Assembly (NCBI RefSeq): GCF_014831675.1
Contig: NZ_VJXY01000001.1
Coordinates: 427,324-491,323, forward strand
Direction of reading: 5' to 3'
DNA: 64,000 nt
Origin: Komarekiella delphini-convector SJRDD-AB1
GTDB taxonomy: Bacteria; Cyanobacteriota; Cyanobacteriia; Cyanobacteriales; Nostocaceae
A model generated the notes under the pieces. That model was not told where the DNA came from and searched no databases. It saw only the letters and a list, made by a program, of their open reading frames with translations. Made by a program: the position numbers and the translations under genes. Positions 41,916 through 52,377 of the stretch are shown here, in pieces (positions within the stretch are counted from its first letter, which is position 1; every line of letters begins with the position of its first letter).

Positions 41916-42089
41916 CCTAAGTATTTATTCTCACCCTGCCCCTCTGCTCCCCTGCCTCCTCAATTTTGGATTTGAGATTATTCAATCCAAAATCTGTCTT
42001 GAAAAGTTTGCTACGGAGGGAACCCTCCTTACAACTTTCCGCAAAATCTAAAATCTAAAATTCTACTGCTTCCCTGCCCTTTCCTTTCA

Positions 42090-42893
42090 CTATCTGCATT
42101 GAGGTTGTCGAAAGGCATAGATATCTTGAATCACTTGTACCCAACCATCAGCGACAGATTCGAGAATGCGATCGCCTTTTTCTGTAGTTGCGGTTGTGGC
42201 GTCGCCAATCACTCCACTTTTACTAATATCCCGCGTCACCCAAGCCACAGGTAATTTACCCTCCCAACTTAGCAAAGTACTCTGTGATTGTTCTGGTGGA
42301 TACTCTGCAACAGCTTCCTCCAGCTTTACTTGTTCCGGCAAAATTGACAGCATAATACTAGTTTCTGCATCTCCGGCGTGCATTCCTAGCGCTGCTTCCT
42401 TCGGAGTCAATAAATCTTTAGTGATATTAGGCACACGCCAAGTAAACAGCGGAAATACTAAAAAGTCATCATACATAACATGCAAATCCCGCGCTGCCAT
42501 TTGCATAACTTGGGGCTGTCCGCCGTGGGAGTTCATTAACACTAGTTTTCTAAAGCCAGCACGATAGATACTTTCTCCCACCTCCATGATGATTGCCGTG
42601 AGAGTTGCTGTACTCAAGCTAATCGTGCCAGGAAAGTGTAAGTGTTCGTTAGACTTGCCATAATAAAGCGTTGGTAAGGCATAGGCGGGAATCCCAGAGT
42701 TTAGCTTTTCCAATGCTTTTCCTAGTACTCCCACACCAATAGCAGCATCTACAATCAACGGCAGATGAGGGCCATGTTGTTCAACTGCTCCTACTGGTTG
42801 AATGATTACCACATTTTCCTTATCTGGCATGGACTGGATGTCAGTCCAAGTGAGGTAAGAAAAAAAGCGTTCTGGAGGGATGAAACTGTGCAT
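42090..42893 (-). CDS. Creatininase family protein
   Basis: This 267-residue cytosolic metal-dependent amidohydrolase-like protein belongs to the creatininase/MftE/ArfB family. Metal-binding residues are visible in PVGAVEQHGPHLPLIVDAAI (Glu, His, Asp), in LMNSHGGQPQVMQMAARDL (His) and in MHAGDAETSIMLSILPEQVK (His, Glu). Members act on creatinine, formamidopyrimidines (ArfB) or peptide tails (MftE); cyanobacterial copies are uncharacterised, so the reaction is open. The start is the Met of MHSFIPPERFFSYLTW. It is divergent from the two-kinase unit, 172 bp away. Confidence 0.9.
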   Translation of the reverse strand: MHSFIPPERFFSYLTWTDIQSMPDKENVVIIQPVGAVEQHGPHLPLIVDAAIGVGVLGKALEKLNSGIPAYALPTLYYGKSNEHLHFPGTISLSTATLTAIIMEVGESIYRAGFRKLVLMNSHGGQPQVMQMAARDLHVMYDDFLVFPLFTWRVPNITKDLLTPKEAALGMHAGDAETSIMLSILPEQVKLEEAVAEYPPEQSQSTLLSWEGKLPVAWVTRDISKSGVIGDATTATTEKGDRILESVADGWVQVIQDIYAFRQPQCR

Positions 42894-43065
42894 ATTACTT
42901 GGATTGCGCCATTTTTATCTTAACGGGATTGATGCAAGAAACAAGATTGTGGGCAAACTAACTTCAGCCAGGAAATTTGCTTTTTGCTTACATCTTGTAC
43001 TTAGCCCTGGCGACTCTAATCGCTTAGTGCAAGATTAAGAGTTACCAAACTGCCTAATTGAAGCA

Positions 43066-45834
43066 ATGAATCTTTCTGGCTTGTCATATTCTAAAAAGTT
43101 ACCACTGCGCTTTGTACTCATCGTCCCTTTTGTGATCCAAATCTTTGCCGCTGTGGGGCTGGTGGGGTATCTCTCGTTTAAAAATGGACAGAAGGCAGTC
43201 AATGATCTTGCCAATCAATTGATGAGCAAAACCGGTAGCCTAGTTGATGAACACCTTGATACTTACTTGGCAACCCCGCATCAAATTAATCAAATCAACA
43301 TTGATGCCATAGAACAAGGACTACTCAATTTACAAGACTTGCAAGGTACAGGGCGTTACTTTTGGAAACAAGCGCAGGTATTCAAAAATGTTAGCTACAT
43401 TGGCTACAACCTGCAAACTTATCAAGGGGCGGGTGCAGGTCGTTGGCTACCAGGTCAGGGGATCTTAATTAGCGAAGATTCTGCCAAGAAAAACTACATT
43501 TACACGACCGATAGCCAAGGAAATCGCACAAAGTTGCTAGAAGTCGTAAATTATGATCCGCTAACCGATGTATGGTACGCAGAGACAGTAAAGGCAGGCA
43601 AACCCATCTGGAGTCGAATTTATGCATCAGAGGGATTTGAGGGATATGTTACGGCTTCAGCAAACCGTCCTATCTACGACAAAACTTATAAACTGATTGG
43701 TATCTTAGGTGTAGATTTACTGCTGTCGAATATTAGTGATTTTCTAGCCAACTTAAAAGTTAGTCCAAGCGCCAAGATTTTTATCATGGAACGCAATGGA
43801 CTATTAATTGCTAATTCTAGTCGCCAAAAACCATTTACAGTAACGAATGGGAAAACACAACGCTTAAGCGTATTTAACAGTAACGACCTGTTAATTCAAG
43901 CAACAGCAAAGTATTTACAACAAAGATTTAGTGACTTTAACGCAATTAAAGACAGCCAAGAACTGAATTTTGAGTTCAAAGGCGATCGCGAATTTGTCCA
44001 CGTTATGAATTGGCAAGATGAGTTTGGTCTGGACTGGTTAGTAGTTGTAGTTGTACCAGAAAGCGACTTCATGGCGCAAATCAACGCCAATAACCAGACA
44101 ACAATCCTACTGTGTTTTGGTGCATTAGGGGTGGCGATAGTTTTGGGAATCTATACATCTTGTTGGATTACCAAACCTATGTGGGAATTAAGTAAAGCTA
44201 GTAGGGCGATCGCATCTGGTAATCTAGGTCAAGTAGTAAAAGTCTCGGATATCAAAGAACTCAGCATCCTTGCCCAATCTTTTAACCAAATGGCAGGACA
44301 GTTGCAAGAGTCTTTCACTGCTTTAGAAAAAACCAATCAAGACTTAGAAAAGCGAGTTCAAGAACGTACTGTAGAACTGAAAGCCGCAAAAGAAACTGCC
44401 GATGTTGCTAATCAAGCAAAAAGCGAATTTCTCGCAAACATGAGCCATGAACTCCGCACTCCCCTCAACGGAATTCTCGGCTACGCTCAAATTCTCCAAC
44501 GCGATAAAATCGCTACTCCCAAACAACGGAACGGACTAAGCATTATTCAGCAGTGTGGCTCTCACCTACTAACATTAATTAATGACATCTTAGATATTTC
44601 TAAAATTGAAGCCAAAAAACTCGATATTTACACTAATGATTTTAATTTAGAAAACTTTCTTTTGGGAGTACGAGACATCTGTAGTATTAAAGCAGAGCAA
44701 AAAGAAATTAGCTTTAAATATGAAGTACTTAATCAACTACCTACCGCTATTAATACTGATGAAAAGCGTCTAAGACAAGTATTAATTAATCTTTTGGGTA
44801 ATGCTGTTAAGTTTACAGAACGTGGAGGAGTAACATTTAAAGTAGGAGTTTTAGAAGATGAAAAAAATGAAACATCTTCAATAGTAAATCAAAAAACAAA
44901 TATCAAAATTTGGAGAATTCGCTTCCAAATTGAAGATTCAGGCGTTGGGATGACTTCTGAACAATTAGATAGAATTTTCTTGCCTTTTGAGCAGGTAGGT
45001 GATAGCAAAAGTAAATCTGAAGGTACAGGTTTGGGATTGGCAATCAGTCGTCAAATCGTGGAGATGATGGGAGGTAATATCCAAGTCGAAAGTACCCCAA
45101 ATCAAGGTAGCAAGTTTTGGTTTGATTTAAATCTATTAGAAGCTACTAATTGGATATCAACAAAAATGCCTGGGTTTAACAAAAACGTGATTTCTTACCA
45201 AGGTAGACAACAGGTAATTCTAATTGTTGATGATCGTTGGGAAAATCGCTCTGTAATTATCAATCTGCTCGAACCTGTTGGTTTTAAAGTCATTGAAGCA
45301 CAAAATGGAGAAGAAGGTTTAAAAAAGGCTCAGGAATTTCAACCAGATTTAATTATTACCGACTTAGTAATGCCTGTGATGAATGGCTTAGAAATGACGC
45401 AACATTTACGCTCTAAATCGGAATTCCAGAATATCGTGATTATTGCATCTTCTGCAAGTGTATTTAGCTTGAATCGTCAAGAGAGCCAAGAAGCAGGTTG
45501 TAATGATTTTCTACCCAAACCAGTGCAAAGTTCCGAGTTATTTGACAAATTACAGCATTATCTGAATTTGCTCTGGATTTATGAACCAGAAAAGTTAGAA
45601 AGTAATTTACCTTTAGAGCAAATGATATTTCCGCCTAAAGAGCAGCTTATTAATTTGTATAATTTTGCTAAAACTGGTTGTATTCAAGATATTCAAGAAG
45701 AAGCAAGCCGCATTAAAGATTCAGACTCTAAATATACAGTTTTTGCTAACAAGATATTAGAATTAGCAGAAGAATTAGATGATGAAAAAATTATTGATTT
45801 AATAAAAGATAAATTAGCCCAAGTTGAAAAATGA
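43066..45834 (+). CDS. dCache-HAMP hybrid histidine kinase
   Basis: This 922-residue membrane sensor has a first helix ([20 protein letters not shown]), an extracytoplasmic dCache-like domain (residues about 45-340, with [19 protein letters not shown] and [14 protein letters not shown]), a second helix ([20 protein letters not shown]), HAMP and a coiled coil. HisKA follows with His461 in [20 protein letters not shown], then an ATPase domain ([31 protein letters not shown]) and a receiver with Asp766 in [14 protein letters not shown] 100-residue helical tail is unassigned. All key residues are intact. Its stop overlaps the next kinase start as ATGA, so the two are co-translated and probably form one relay. 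The ligand is unknown. Confidence 0.94.
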   Translation: MNLSGLSYSKKLPLRFVLIVPFVIQIFAAVGLVGYLSFKNGQKAVNDLANQLMSKTGSLVDEHLDTYLATPHQINQINIDAIEQGLLNLQDLQGTGRYFWKQAQVFKNVSYIGYNLQTYQGAGAGRWLPGQGILISEDSAKKNYIYTTDSQGNRTKLLEVVNYDPLTDVWYAETVKAGKPIWSRIYASEGFEGYVTASANRPIYDKTYKLIGILGVDLLLSNISDFLANLKVSPSAKIFIMERNGLLIANSSRQKPFTVTNGKTQRLSVFNSNDLLIQATAKYLQQRFSDFNAIKDSQELNFEFKGDREFVHVMNWQDEFGLDWLVVVVVPESDFMAQINANNQTTILLCFGALGVAIVLGIYTSCWITKPMWELSKASRAIASGNLGQVVKVSDIKELSILAQSFNQMAGQLQESFTALEKTNQDLEKRVQERTVELKAAKETADVANQAKSEFLANMSHELRTPLNGILGYAQILQRDKIATPKQRNGLSIIQQCGSHLLTLINDILDISKIEAKKLDIYTNDFNLENFLLGVRDICSIKAEQKEISFKYEVLNQLPTAINTDEKRLRQVLINLLGNAVKFTERGGVTFKVGVLEDEKNETSSIVNQKTNIKIWRIRFQIEDSGVGMTSEQLDRIFLPFEQVGDSKSKSEGTGLGLAISRQIVEMMGGNIQVESTPNQGSKFWFDLNLLEATNWISTKMPGFNKNVISYQGRQQVILIVDDRWENRSVIINLLEPVGFKVIEAQNGEEGLKKAQEFQPDLIITDLVMPVMNGLEMTQHLRSKSEFQNIVIIASSASVFSLNRQESQEAGCNDFLPKPVQSSELFDKLQHYLNLLWIYEPEKLESNLPLEQMIFPPKEQLINLYNFAKTGCIQDIQEEASRIKDSDSKYTVFANKILELAEELDDEKIIDLIKDKLAQVEK

Positions 45835-47138
45835 CTAACTATCAAAGAGATTTAATTTTAATTGTTGATGATATTCCAAATAATCTCAAGGTTCTATTTG
45901 ATATTTTAAATAATTCTGGCTTTAAAGTCTCGATTGCCAAAAGCGGTGAAAGTGCATTAGAAAAAGCGCAAGAGACATTACCAAACTTAATTTTATTAGA
46001 TGTGATGATGCCAGGAATAGATGGATTTGAAACTTGCCATCGTCTTAAAAAGAACCAAAAAACTAAGGATATTCCAGTAATTTTTATGACTGCGCTTTCT
46101 GAAACTGTGGAAAAAGTCAAGGGACTGCATTTGGGTGCGGTGGACTATATTACTAAGCCTATTGAACATGAAGAGGTTTTAGCCCGGATCAATGTCCACT
46201 TAGAATTGCGGAGAATGCAACTAAAGTTAGTACAAGAAGAAAAAATGTCTTCCTTGGGACAGTTGGTAGCAGGAATTGCTCATGAAATTAACAATCCAGT
46301 TAATTTTATTTATGGCAACTTAATTCACACTAAAAAATATATTGAAGACTTGTTAAAATTACTGAAATTGTACGAAGTTTATACACCAGTTGCTCATCAA
46401 GAAATTCAAGATTTTTCAGAATTAATTGAGCTTGATTTTATCAAAGAAGATATTCCCAAAATTTTATCGTCAATGATGCTGGGAGCTGAGCGTATTCAGG
46501 AAATTGTGCGATCGCTCCGAATTTTCTCCCGATTGGATGAAGCGGAAATCAAAGAAGTTGATTTGCATGTAGGTATCGATAGTACTCTAATGATTTTGCA
46601 TCATCGCCTGAGAGCTACACACGAACGTCCAGCTATTGAAGTAGTTAAGGAGTACGGTGAATTAGTACCCATAGAGTGCTATGCAGGACAACTAAATCAA
46701 GTATTTCTAAATATCTTATCTAATGCTATTGATGCCATTGAAGAGAAAATTAATCATCCGCAAATTCTAAAATTAGAGAAAACAGAGGTAGATAAATTAA
46801 TTTCCTTATCTTCTTCATATACTAAACTCTCAAATCCCGATTCCATCTTCCTGAAATGTAAAATTTATTTTACACCTCAAATCAAAATTAATACAGAACT
46901 AACTGAAGATAAAAAAACTATATTAATTCAAATTACCGACAATGGAATAGGAATGTCTCAGAAAGTTCAACAGCGGGTATTTGAACAATTTTTTACTACT
47001 AAAGATGTGGGTAAAGGTACTGGTTTAGGATTAGCGATCGCTCATCAAATTATTGTGGAAAAGCATAGAGGAACCTTAGAAGTAAAGTCAGTTCCAGGAC
47101 ATGGCTCACAGTTTACAATTGCCATTCCAATTTATTAA
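45831..47138 (+). CDS. Receiver-histidine kinase protein
   Basis: This 435-residue soluble protein starts with a receiver domain, Asp57 in [16 protein letters not shown] short helix and a HisKA of the type with His151 in [17 protein letters not shown] follow. The ATPase domain has [26 protein letters not shown], and [20 protein letters not shown]. The REC-first layout suggests that the preceding hybrid kinase phosphorylates Asp57 to control this kinase's own output, a known cyanobacterial design. A small insert near residues 310-345 separates the N-box from the G1 box. The 4-bp overlap with the upstream gene supports this. No output regulator is adjacent. Confidence 0.93.
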   Translation: MTNYQRDLILIVDDIPNNLKVLFDILNNSGFKVSIAKSGESALEKAQETLPNLILLDVMMPGIDGFETCHRLKKNQKTKDIPVIFMTALSETVEKVKGLHLGAVDYITKPIEHEEVLARINVHLELRRMQLKLVQEEKMSSLGQLVAGIAHEINNPVNFIYGNLIHTKKYIEDLLKLLKLYEVYTPVAHQEIQDFSELIELDFIKEDIPKILSSMMLGAERIQEIVRSLRIFSRLDEAEIKEVDLHVGIDSTLMILHHRLRATHERPAIEVVKEYGELVPIECYAGQLNQVFLNILSNAIDAIEEKINHPQILKLEKTEVDKLISLSSSYTKLSNPDSIFLKCKIYFTPQIKINTELTEDKKTILIQITDNGIGMSQKVQQRVFEQFFTTKDVGKGTGLGLAIAHQIIVEKHRGTLEVKSVPGHGSQFTIAIPIY

Positions 47139-47289
47139 AATTCTAAATTAGAGACTCTTAAGATACTTGTGCTGTATAAATTGGGATCACTTGCAATTCC
47201 CCAGATGAAGACTCTCAGCATATCCAGTCTGATCGAGATGCAGCAGGGGATAATAACAGTATAAGCGGCACTAATAAGGACTTAAGCCA

Positions 47290-48006
47290 ATGACTGAAGA
47301 AAATGGATCGATTCGCACCCTATCAGTTGATATTGGCGGTAGTGGTGTCAAAGCCATAGTTTTGGATATCACGGGAACTCCATTAACAGAAAGAGTACGT
47401 TTAGAAACACCTCAACCTGCTACACCCGAAGTTGTAATTAATGCAATTATCGTTTTAGCAGCTGCACAAGGGGAATTTCATCGCGTTTCGGTAGGATTTC
47501 CTGGTGTAGTGCGGTGTGGAGTAACGGAAACAGCAGTAAACTTACACCCAGATTGGATCGGGTTTAACTTGGAAACAGTATTGTCTAATAGCTTACATAA
47601 ACCTGTACGTGTAATTAATGATGCAGATATGCAAGGGTTTGGGGCGATCGCAGGTAAAGGCGTAGAATTGGTGGTTACTCTGGGAACAGGATTTGGTTCG
47701 GCTTTGTTTGTGGATGGTAAATTAGTGCCAAATATGGAAATGGGTCATCATCAGTTTCGCAAAGGCGAGACTTATGAGCAACAACTGAGGCGTGCAGAGT
47801 TAGAAAAAATTGGTGAGAAAAGATGGAACAGGCGTTTAGAAAAAGCGATCGCATCCTTGCAACATCTATTCAATTATGATTACCTTTACATCGGCGGTGG
47901 TGAAGCCGTCAAGGTAAATATCCAATTGCCGTTAAATGTCAAACTTATCCCTAATATTGCTGGTTTATTAGGTGGTATCGCTTTATGGCGAGAGGAGAAA
48001 AAGTGA
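47290..48006 (+). CDS. ppgK: ROK-family polyphosphate glucokinase
   Basis: This 238-residue sugar kinase has the ROK phosphate motif LSVDIGGSGVKAIVLDI near the N-terminus, PVRVINDADMQGFGAIAGKG with the catalytic Asp, and VTLGTGFGSALFVDGKL. Polyphosphate glucokinases of this compact form lacking the ROK zinc motif are known from Anabaena and Nostoc and use polyphosphate instead of ATP to make glucose 6-phosphate. The match in length and layout supports that, but donor specificity cannot be proven from sequence. The stop is followed by a GGAGACAGGAGAT-type purine tract (48012-48060). No polyphosphate genes nearby. Confidence 0.82.
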   Translation: MTEENGSIRTLSVDIGGSGVKAIVLDITGTPLTERVRLETPQPATPEVVINAIIVLAAAQGEFHRVSVGFPGVVRCGVTETAVNLHPDWIGFNLETVLSNSLHKPVRVINDADMQGFGAIAGKGVELVVTLGTGFGSALFVDGKLVPNMEMGHHQFRKGETYEQQLRRAELEKIGEKRWNRRLEKAIASLQHLFNYDYLYIGGGEAVKVNIQLPLNVKLIPNIAGLLGGIALWREEKK

Positions 48007-48197
48007 AAGCAGGCAGGAGACAGGAGATAGGAGACAGGAGACAGAAGACAGAAGACAGGAATCATCAATTATTTTCTCCCCTTGCCCCTCTGCCTCCCAC
48101 TCCCCAGACATCTCTACCTTCTGCGTAAGTCTTACGAGGGATGCATCTACCCTTAATCAAACTTTACATAGAAGGAAGAGGGTAAGGGTGATTAACC

Positions 48198-49214
48198 ATG
48201 CAATTGAAGCCAATTAGTCAGCAGGTAGTAGCCGTAGTTGGGGCTTCCAGCGGAATCGGAAGGGACACAGCAGTAAAGTTTGCCCAACGTGGTGCAAAGG
48301 TAGTAGTTGCAGCACGCAGCGAATTAGGGTTGAAGTCCTTAGTAGAAGAAATCCAAGGTTTTGGCGGTGATGCAATCTATGTTGTCGCCGATGTCAGTGA
48401 CTTTCAGCAAGTAAAAGCGATCGCAGACAAAGCCGTAGCAAAATATGGACGGCTGGATACTTGGGTTCATGCTGCGGCGACAGGTATACTTGCGCCTTTC
48501 GAGAAAATTACACCGGAGGAATTTGAGCGAGTTGTTGATGTCACTTTGATGGGACAGGTGTATGGTGCAATGGCAGCACTACCTTATCTCAAACAAGAGG
48601 GACGCGGGGCGTTAATTCATATTTCCTCAATGGAGGGTAGGCGCAGTCTACCATTGCAAAGTCCCTACTCTACAGCCAAGCACGGTTTAGAAGGTTTCTT
48701 AGAAGCGTTGCGCGTTGAGTTGGAACACGAAAAGTGGCCTATCAGCGTCACGTCAATATTGCCTTCAGTCATTAACACACCTTTCTACAATAAAGTTCGC
48801 ACCAAGCTAGGAGTGAAACCGACAGGGATACCGCCGTATTATGATCCTAGTTTAGTTGCTGATGCCATTCTCTACGTTGCCGAACATCCCACACGCGATT
48901 TTATCGTCGGAGATGTAGGCAGAGTGTTAGATGCGCTACAACGCGTTTCACCGTCTCTAGTGGATTCAGTGCTGGCAGCGATCGGCTTTGTAGGACAGCG
49001 TACTAATGAGCCGAAATCAGAGGATGCGCCAGACAATGTTTTTGAACCGATAAACGGCTATGACCGTGTTGAGGGAGACTTTAAAAACCTGATAATACCA
49101 AGCTTCTCAGATTGGTGGGATATGAATCCAACCTTGAAGTGGGGAGCGATCGGTTTAGCAGCGTTGGGGATAGCTGCGTTTCTGGGTGGGTGGCATGACG
49201 GCAAGGATGTTTGA
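48198..49214 (+). CDS. SDR family oxidoreductase with C-terminal membrane helix
   Basis: This 338-residue protein has a Rossmann core: cofactor motif AVVGASSGIGRDTAVKFAQR, catalytic Ser in LIHISSMEG and Tyr-x-x-x-Lys in SPYSTAKHGLEGFLEAL. After the catalytic domain (about 250 residues) comes a linker and a single helix, WGAIGLAALGIAAFLGGWHD, so it is likely anchored to a membrane by its C-terminus. The upstream gap contains GGAAGAGGGTAAGGG as a ribosome binding site. SDRs of this group with the C-terminal tail occur in many cyanobacteria; the substrate is unknown. Confidence 0.9.
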   Translation: MQLKPISQQVVAVVGASSGIGRDTAVKFAQRGAKVVVAARSELGLKSLVEEIQGFGGDAIYVVADVSDFQQVKAIADKAVAKYGRLDTWVHAAATGILAPFEKITPEEFERVVDVTLMGQVYGAMAALPYLKQEGRGALIHISSMEGRRSLPLQSPYSTAKHGLEGFLEALRVELEHEKWPISVTSILPSVINTPFYNKVRTKLGVKPTGIPPYYDPSLVADAILYVAEHPTRDFIVGDVGRVLDALQRVSPSLVDSVLAAIGFVGQRTNEPKSEDAPDNVFEPINGYDRVEGDFKNLIIPSFSDWWDMNPTLKWGAIGLAALGIAAFLGGWHDGKDV

Positions 49215-49306
49215 TGCAGCAACGCGTGGTAGAGACAAGAGTAGGTGTAATTGTTCTCTATCCGCCTTAGTAATTTAGTTAACTAAGTTAAATTTTAATT
49301 TACCCG

Positions 49307-49372
49307 TCGCCGAGTATTTTTGTCTCGTGAACGAGTATCAAAGACTCATCGCCGAGTATTTTTGTCTCGTGA
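49307..49372. promoter_or_regulatory. Paired 24-bp direct repeats upstream of GG-leader peptide
   Basis: Two identical 24-bp copies, TCGCCGAGTATTTTTGTCTC followed by GTGA, occupy 49307-49330 and 49349-49372, exactly 42 bp apart. Between them ACGAGTATCAAAGACTCA adds a partial inverted match. They lie 134 bp before the peptide gene at 49506 and could be operator sites, or simply a duplicated repeat. Confidence 0.5.
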
Positions 49373-49505
49373 GCATAAAAAATTACTACACTAATGTCCA
49401 TTTAAAAAGCCTGCAAACATTGGACTTTATAACTTTTGATTGATGAGGTTGCTAGCTAATTAGACGAAAATTTTGCTGGACTTTAAAAAATATCAAGAAA
49501 CAAAC

Positions 49506-49667
49506 ATGGCCAGCATCAAAATTACTAACTTACAACCTTTGAATAAAGTTGAAGAACAAGAACTATCTAATGCAGAACTCACAGCAGTCAGTGGAGGAAT
49601 TCAATTTCAGCTTCTAGGTAATAACTATGTAGATGCAACATTTGGGGGTTTTAGATTAACGCTTTAA
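49506..49667 (+). CDS. Double-glycine leader peptide (bacteriocin-like)
   Basis: A 53-residue peptide whose leader ends in the double-glycine processing site: EEQELSNAELTAVSGG (the Leu, Leu, Val positions before Gly-Gly match the consensus). The predicted mature peptide is IQFQLLGNNYVDATFGGFRL plus TL, 22 residues, without Cys. Such leaders are cut and exported by C39-peptidase ABC transporters, but none is in the window, nor a modification enzyme. The reading frame can be extended to 49473, but the ATG at 49506 (MASIKITNL) gives the classic leader. Two 24-bp direct repeats lie upstream. Function as bacteriocin or signal is inference. Confidence 0.75.
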   Translation: MASIKITNLQPLNKVEEQELSNAELTAVSGGIQFQLLGNNYVDATFGGFRLTL

Positions 49668-49820
49668 ATTTGACAGCGTGCTTGTCTTTGCGAACACTAT
49701 AATCGTTAATCTGAAATTTTTTTATCTGCAACCTGACCACCAAAATAATAAAACTTATCGTTCTTCTGTCCTGCCTGAAACAGATAAATAGTAATAGAAA
49801 ATTAAATACCTCACAGCTTA

Positions 49821-50867
49821 TTACTTCTTCAAAGGTTGCACACTAACCATCTGCTCAACTTCATTGACAGTTATTCGCCCTAGTCCAAATTGCTCAATAA
49901 CCGCTGCATTCGTCGTTAAATGTGTACTAATTTCAGCGACTCGGTATTGACTTTCCTGTGAGGCTAAAGCCGCTGGTAATAATAACTGATCGGCTAAATG
50001 TTCATCTACTGGTGCGCCTGTTTGATGAAATTCAAGTAGTTGCTGACAAGCAATTTCTGCAACTGTTTCCGCTGATAACCGCAAACGCCCAAACCCACCA
50101 AACCCAGTCAAGCTATTTTGATATTCAGCAGTTAGGAAAATACCCGCCCCCGGTGCAACGCCTTTTTCTCGTAAAGCCTGTACAGTAACTTTTAACTGCG
50201 CTTCTCTTAACAAATTCTCGGCACGATTCGCCATCCGTTGCGGAATATGCGAAGGAAGTTCTGTGACTACCGCTAGTCCCCGCACCTGCTTTAAATCTCC
50301 CCGTTCTAGCAAGTTGATCCCACTAAGTTTACTACCACCAGCCACCCGCATCTCTACCTCTCCACCACCTTGAGGATACCACCCCCAAGCGCCTAACTTA
50401 ACTTGGGCTTCCACTCCCATACGTTGCAATATTGGCAGATAAACTTGCTCAATGTAAGTCACTGTCGGACTAAAGATGACATGAGTTCCACCCCGTAGCG
50501 TTACTAGGGAATCACCATTTGCTAGTGCCAAAGGTAAAAGAATAGTCTGTAAAACTAGAGCGATCGCCCCAGCAGAACCCCCAGTTCGCACTTCACCCAC
50601 ATCAAAAGTATAAGTTCCAGTTTGTACAGAACTACCAGGGATGAATTCCAGTAGCATTGAACCCAAAGCATCACCTCGGAGTTGAGCATTACAAATTCTT
50701 GCCGCAGCCCGAACTGCTGTTAAATGTTGTGCTGCTAATCCTGGCTTTTTGCGTCCGGCGCGAATGCCTGTAATACGTATGGGTTCGCCAGTGATGGCGG
50801 CGAGACTCAGGGAAGTGCGAAGAACCTGTCCGCCTCCCTCTCCGTAGGAACCGTCAATTTCAATCAT
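49821..50867 (-). CDS. rtcA: RNA 3'-terminal phosphate cyclase
   Basis: This 348-residue enzyme turns RNA 3'-phosphates into 2',3'-cyclic phosphates using ATP, through an adenylated His. Conserved blocks: EIDGSYGEGGGQVLRTSLSL at the start, RAGRKKPGLAAQHLTAVRAA, FDVGEVRTGGSAGAIALVLQ, HVIFSPTVTYIEQVYLP, and APVDEHLADQLLLPAAL near the end with the nucleophile His. An upstream ATG at 50921 would add 18 unrelated residues; the family normally begins MIEIDGSYGEGG, so I start at 50867. No rtcB or archease is adjacent. Confidence 0.93.
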   Translation of the reverse strand: MIEIDGSYGEGGGQVLRTSLSLAAITGEPIRITGIRAGRKKPGLAAQHLTAVRAAARICNAQLRGDALGSMLLEFIPGSSVQTGTYTFDVGEVRTGGSAGAIALVLQTILLPLALANGDSLVTLRGGTHVIFSPTVTYIEQVYLPILQRMGVEAQVKLGAWGWYPQGGGEVEMRVAGGSKLSGINLLERGDLKQVRGLAVVTELPSHIPQRMANRAENLLREAQLKVTVQALREKGVAPGAGIFLTAEYQNSLTGFGGFGRLRLSAETVAEIACQQLLEFHQTGAPVDEHLADQLLLPAALASQESQYRVAEISTHLTTNAAVIEQFGLGRITVNEVEQMVSVQPLKK

Positions 50868-51030
50868 GCGCGATTTTAGGATGATGGAGCCACTGGTATG
50901 CTCTCGAAACCATTGAGCCAAGTAGCGTGATTGTGGGTTTTCCCCACGTTTATTGAATCAAACTATAAGAGGTTACACAAATATACACAGATTCGGATCT
51001 GTGTGTCTGTAACTTCCTAAAATTGCACTT

Positions 51031-52377
51031 TTAATTATGAATTTTTAATTGTAAAGCCTTACTTTTACCGGGATTCATTAACCCATAAGGGTCAACCATT
51101 TCCTTAAATTTTAATTGCTCAGGATCAATAACTTTTCTTCCCCCATCTTCAATAATATAAGTGTGAGGATTGGCAATAAACACACCCTGCGCCTCATGAT
51201 AGCGGATAATTTCGTTGAGGCGTTCCTCTGTGGTGTAGCGCACAAGTTGCAAAGCACCAGGAATTACACTACCATTCACCCGAAAAAATTCTAAATGCAT
51301 CATCACCTCATCACCAAAATGATGATATAGATGCTCTACCAGTTGCAAACTTTGATTAGCAGGAAACATACTTTGCAAATAGGTAATTGAAGTATCTACC
51401 GTCCGGGCGTGCAAGGTAGTATGGTTCCAAGTAAATTCTGCTAAATGCGTGCCTTTTCCTGCTTCCTGGGCTGGTTTCTGATAAGTAATCTTACCGCCGT
51501 ATTCCTGCACTAAACCAGGTAATAATTCCAAACTCGATTCGGCAAGCATTAACAATACCGGGTGAGTACCTTGAGGAATATAATCTTGCAGAGCGTGAAA
51601 ATATTGTGGAATCTGGGATGCAAACACAGAAATCAACTTCTTAATCATGCCATCAGCATTACCCAGCGCTTGACCAAAATTTACCGCTGCCATAAAGTCA
51701 TCAAATGTGACAATGACTTCTGCCCAAGGATAAGCTGGCCCCAAAGGTATTTCTAATTCGGTGATAATGCCATTAATCCCCCAAGCATGATTCACCTTTT
51801 GCACATCGTCCCCCCGCAATTCAATGATACGGGGTTCATCTTCTACAGTCACAACTCGTAGAGCTAAGATATTACCGCGATCGCCTAGCAATCCATATTG
51901 TACAGACCCAATACCCCCACTCCCACCAGCAATAAATCCGCCAATTGTCGCTGTGCGGTACGTCGAGGGTGTCATCCGCATTTCCCAACCAATTTCTCTG
52001 GCTTTTTTATCCAACGCCGCCAATTTTACCCCAGCTTCCACCCGCGCCACTCCCGGTTTCACCCAAGGAATCTCATGCATCCGTGTCATATCCAGAATTA
52101 CACCACCGTGCAGCGGTACGCATTGCCCATAATTTCCAGTTCCCGCACCCCGCACAGTCACGGGTACACGATATTTGGCACAAGCCGCCGCAACCTTTAA
52201 AACCTCTTCTTCATTAGCGGGACGCACCACAATATCCCCCACCTTTCCCTCTAACTTCGGTACTAAAACTGGGCTAAAAGTGTGGTAATCCTGAGATAAT
52301 TTTGCTACTTGGCTAAGTTCGGTGATAATTTCTAGACCTTCTAGAGAATTAATCAAGGTATCTAATCTTGTTGTCAT
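51031..52377 (-). CDS. FAD-binding oxidoreductase, GlcD-like
   Basis: This 448-residue protein has a PCMH-type FAD-binding domain at the N-terminus: VRPANEEEVLKVAAACAKYR, then VTVRGAGTGNYGQCVPLHGG and GGFIAGGSGGIGSVQYGLLG. The C-terminal domain is of the FAD-linked oxidase type (glycolate or lactate dehydrogenase subunit D and related), shown by YHEAQGVFIANPHTYIIEDG and the final DPYGLMNPGKSKAL. It lacks iron-sulfur motifs. Candidates for the substrate are 2-hydroxyacids such as glycolate or D-lactate; no glcE or glcF homologue lies nearby. The start MTTRLDTL fits. Confidence 0.9.
   Translation of the reverse strand: MTTRLDTLINSLEGLEIITELSQVAKLSQDYHTFSPVLVPKLEGKVGDIVVRPANEEEVLKVAAACAKYRVPVTVRGAGTGNYGQCVPLHGGVILDMTRMHEIPWVKPGVARVEAGVKLAALDKKAREIGWEMRMTPSTYRTATIGGFIAGGSGGIGSVQYGLLGDRGNILALRVVTVEDEPRIIELRGDDVQKVNHAWGINGIITELEIPLGPAYPWAEVIVTFDDFMAAVNFGQALGNADGMIKKLISVFASQIPQYFHALQDYIPQGTHPVLLMLAESSLELLPGLVQEYGGKITYQKPAQEAGKGTHLAEFTWNHTTLHARTVDTSITYLQSMFPANQSLQLVEHLYHHFGDEVMMHLEFFRVNGSVIPGALQLVRYTTEERLNEIIRYHEAQGVFIANPHTYIIEDGGRKVIDPEQLKFKEMVDPYGLMNPGKSKALQLKIHN

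Noticed and set aside
51824-52217. Three overlapping + strand ORFs opposite the FAD oxidase
   Set aside because: They are Pro/His-rich antisense shadows of a conserved Gly-rich FAD-binding segment.
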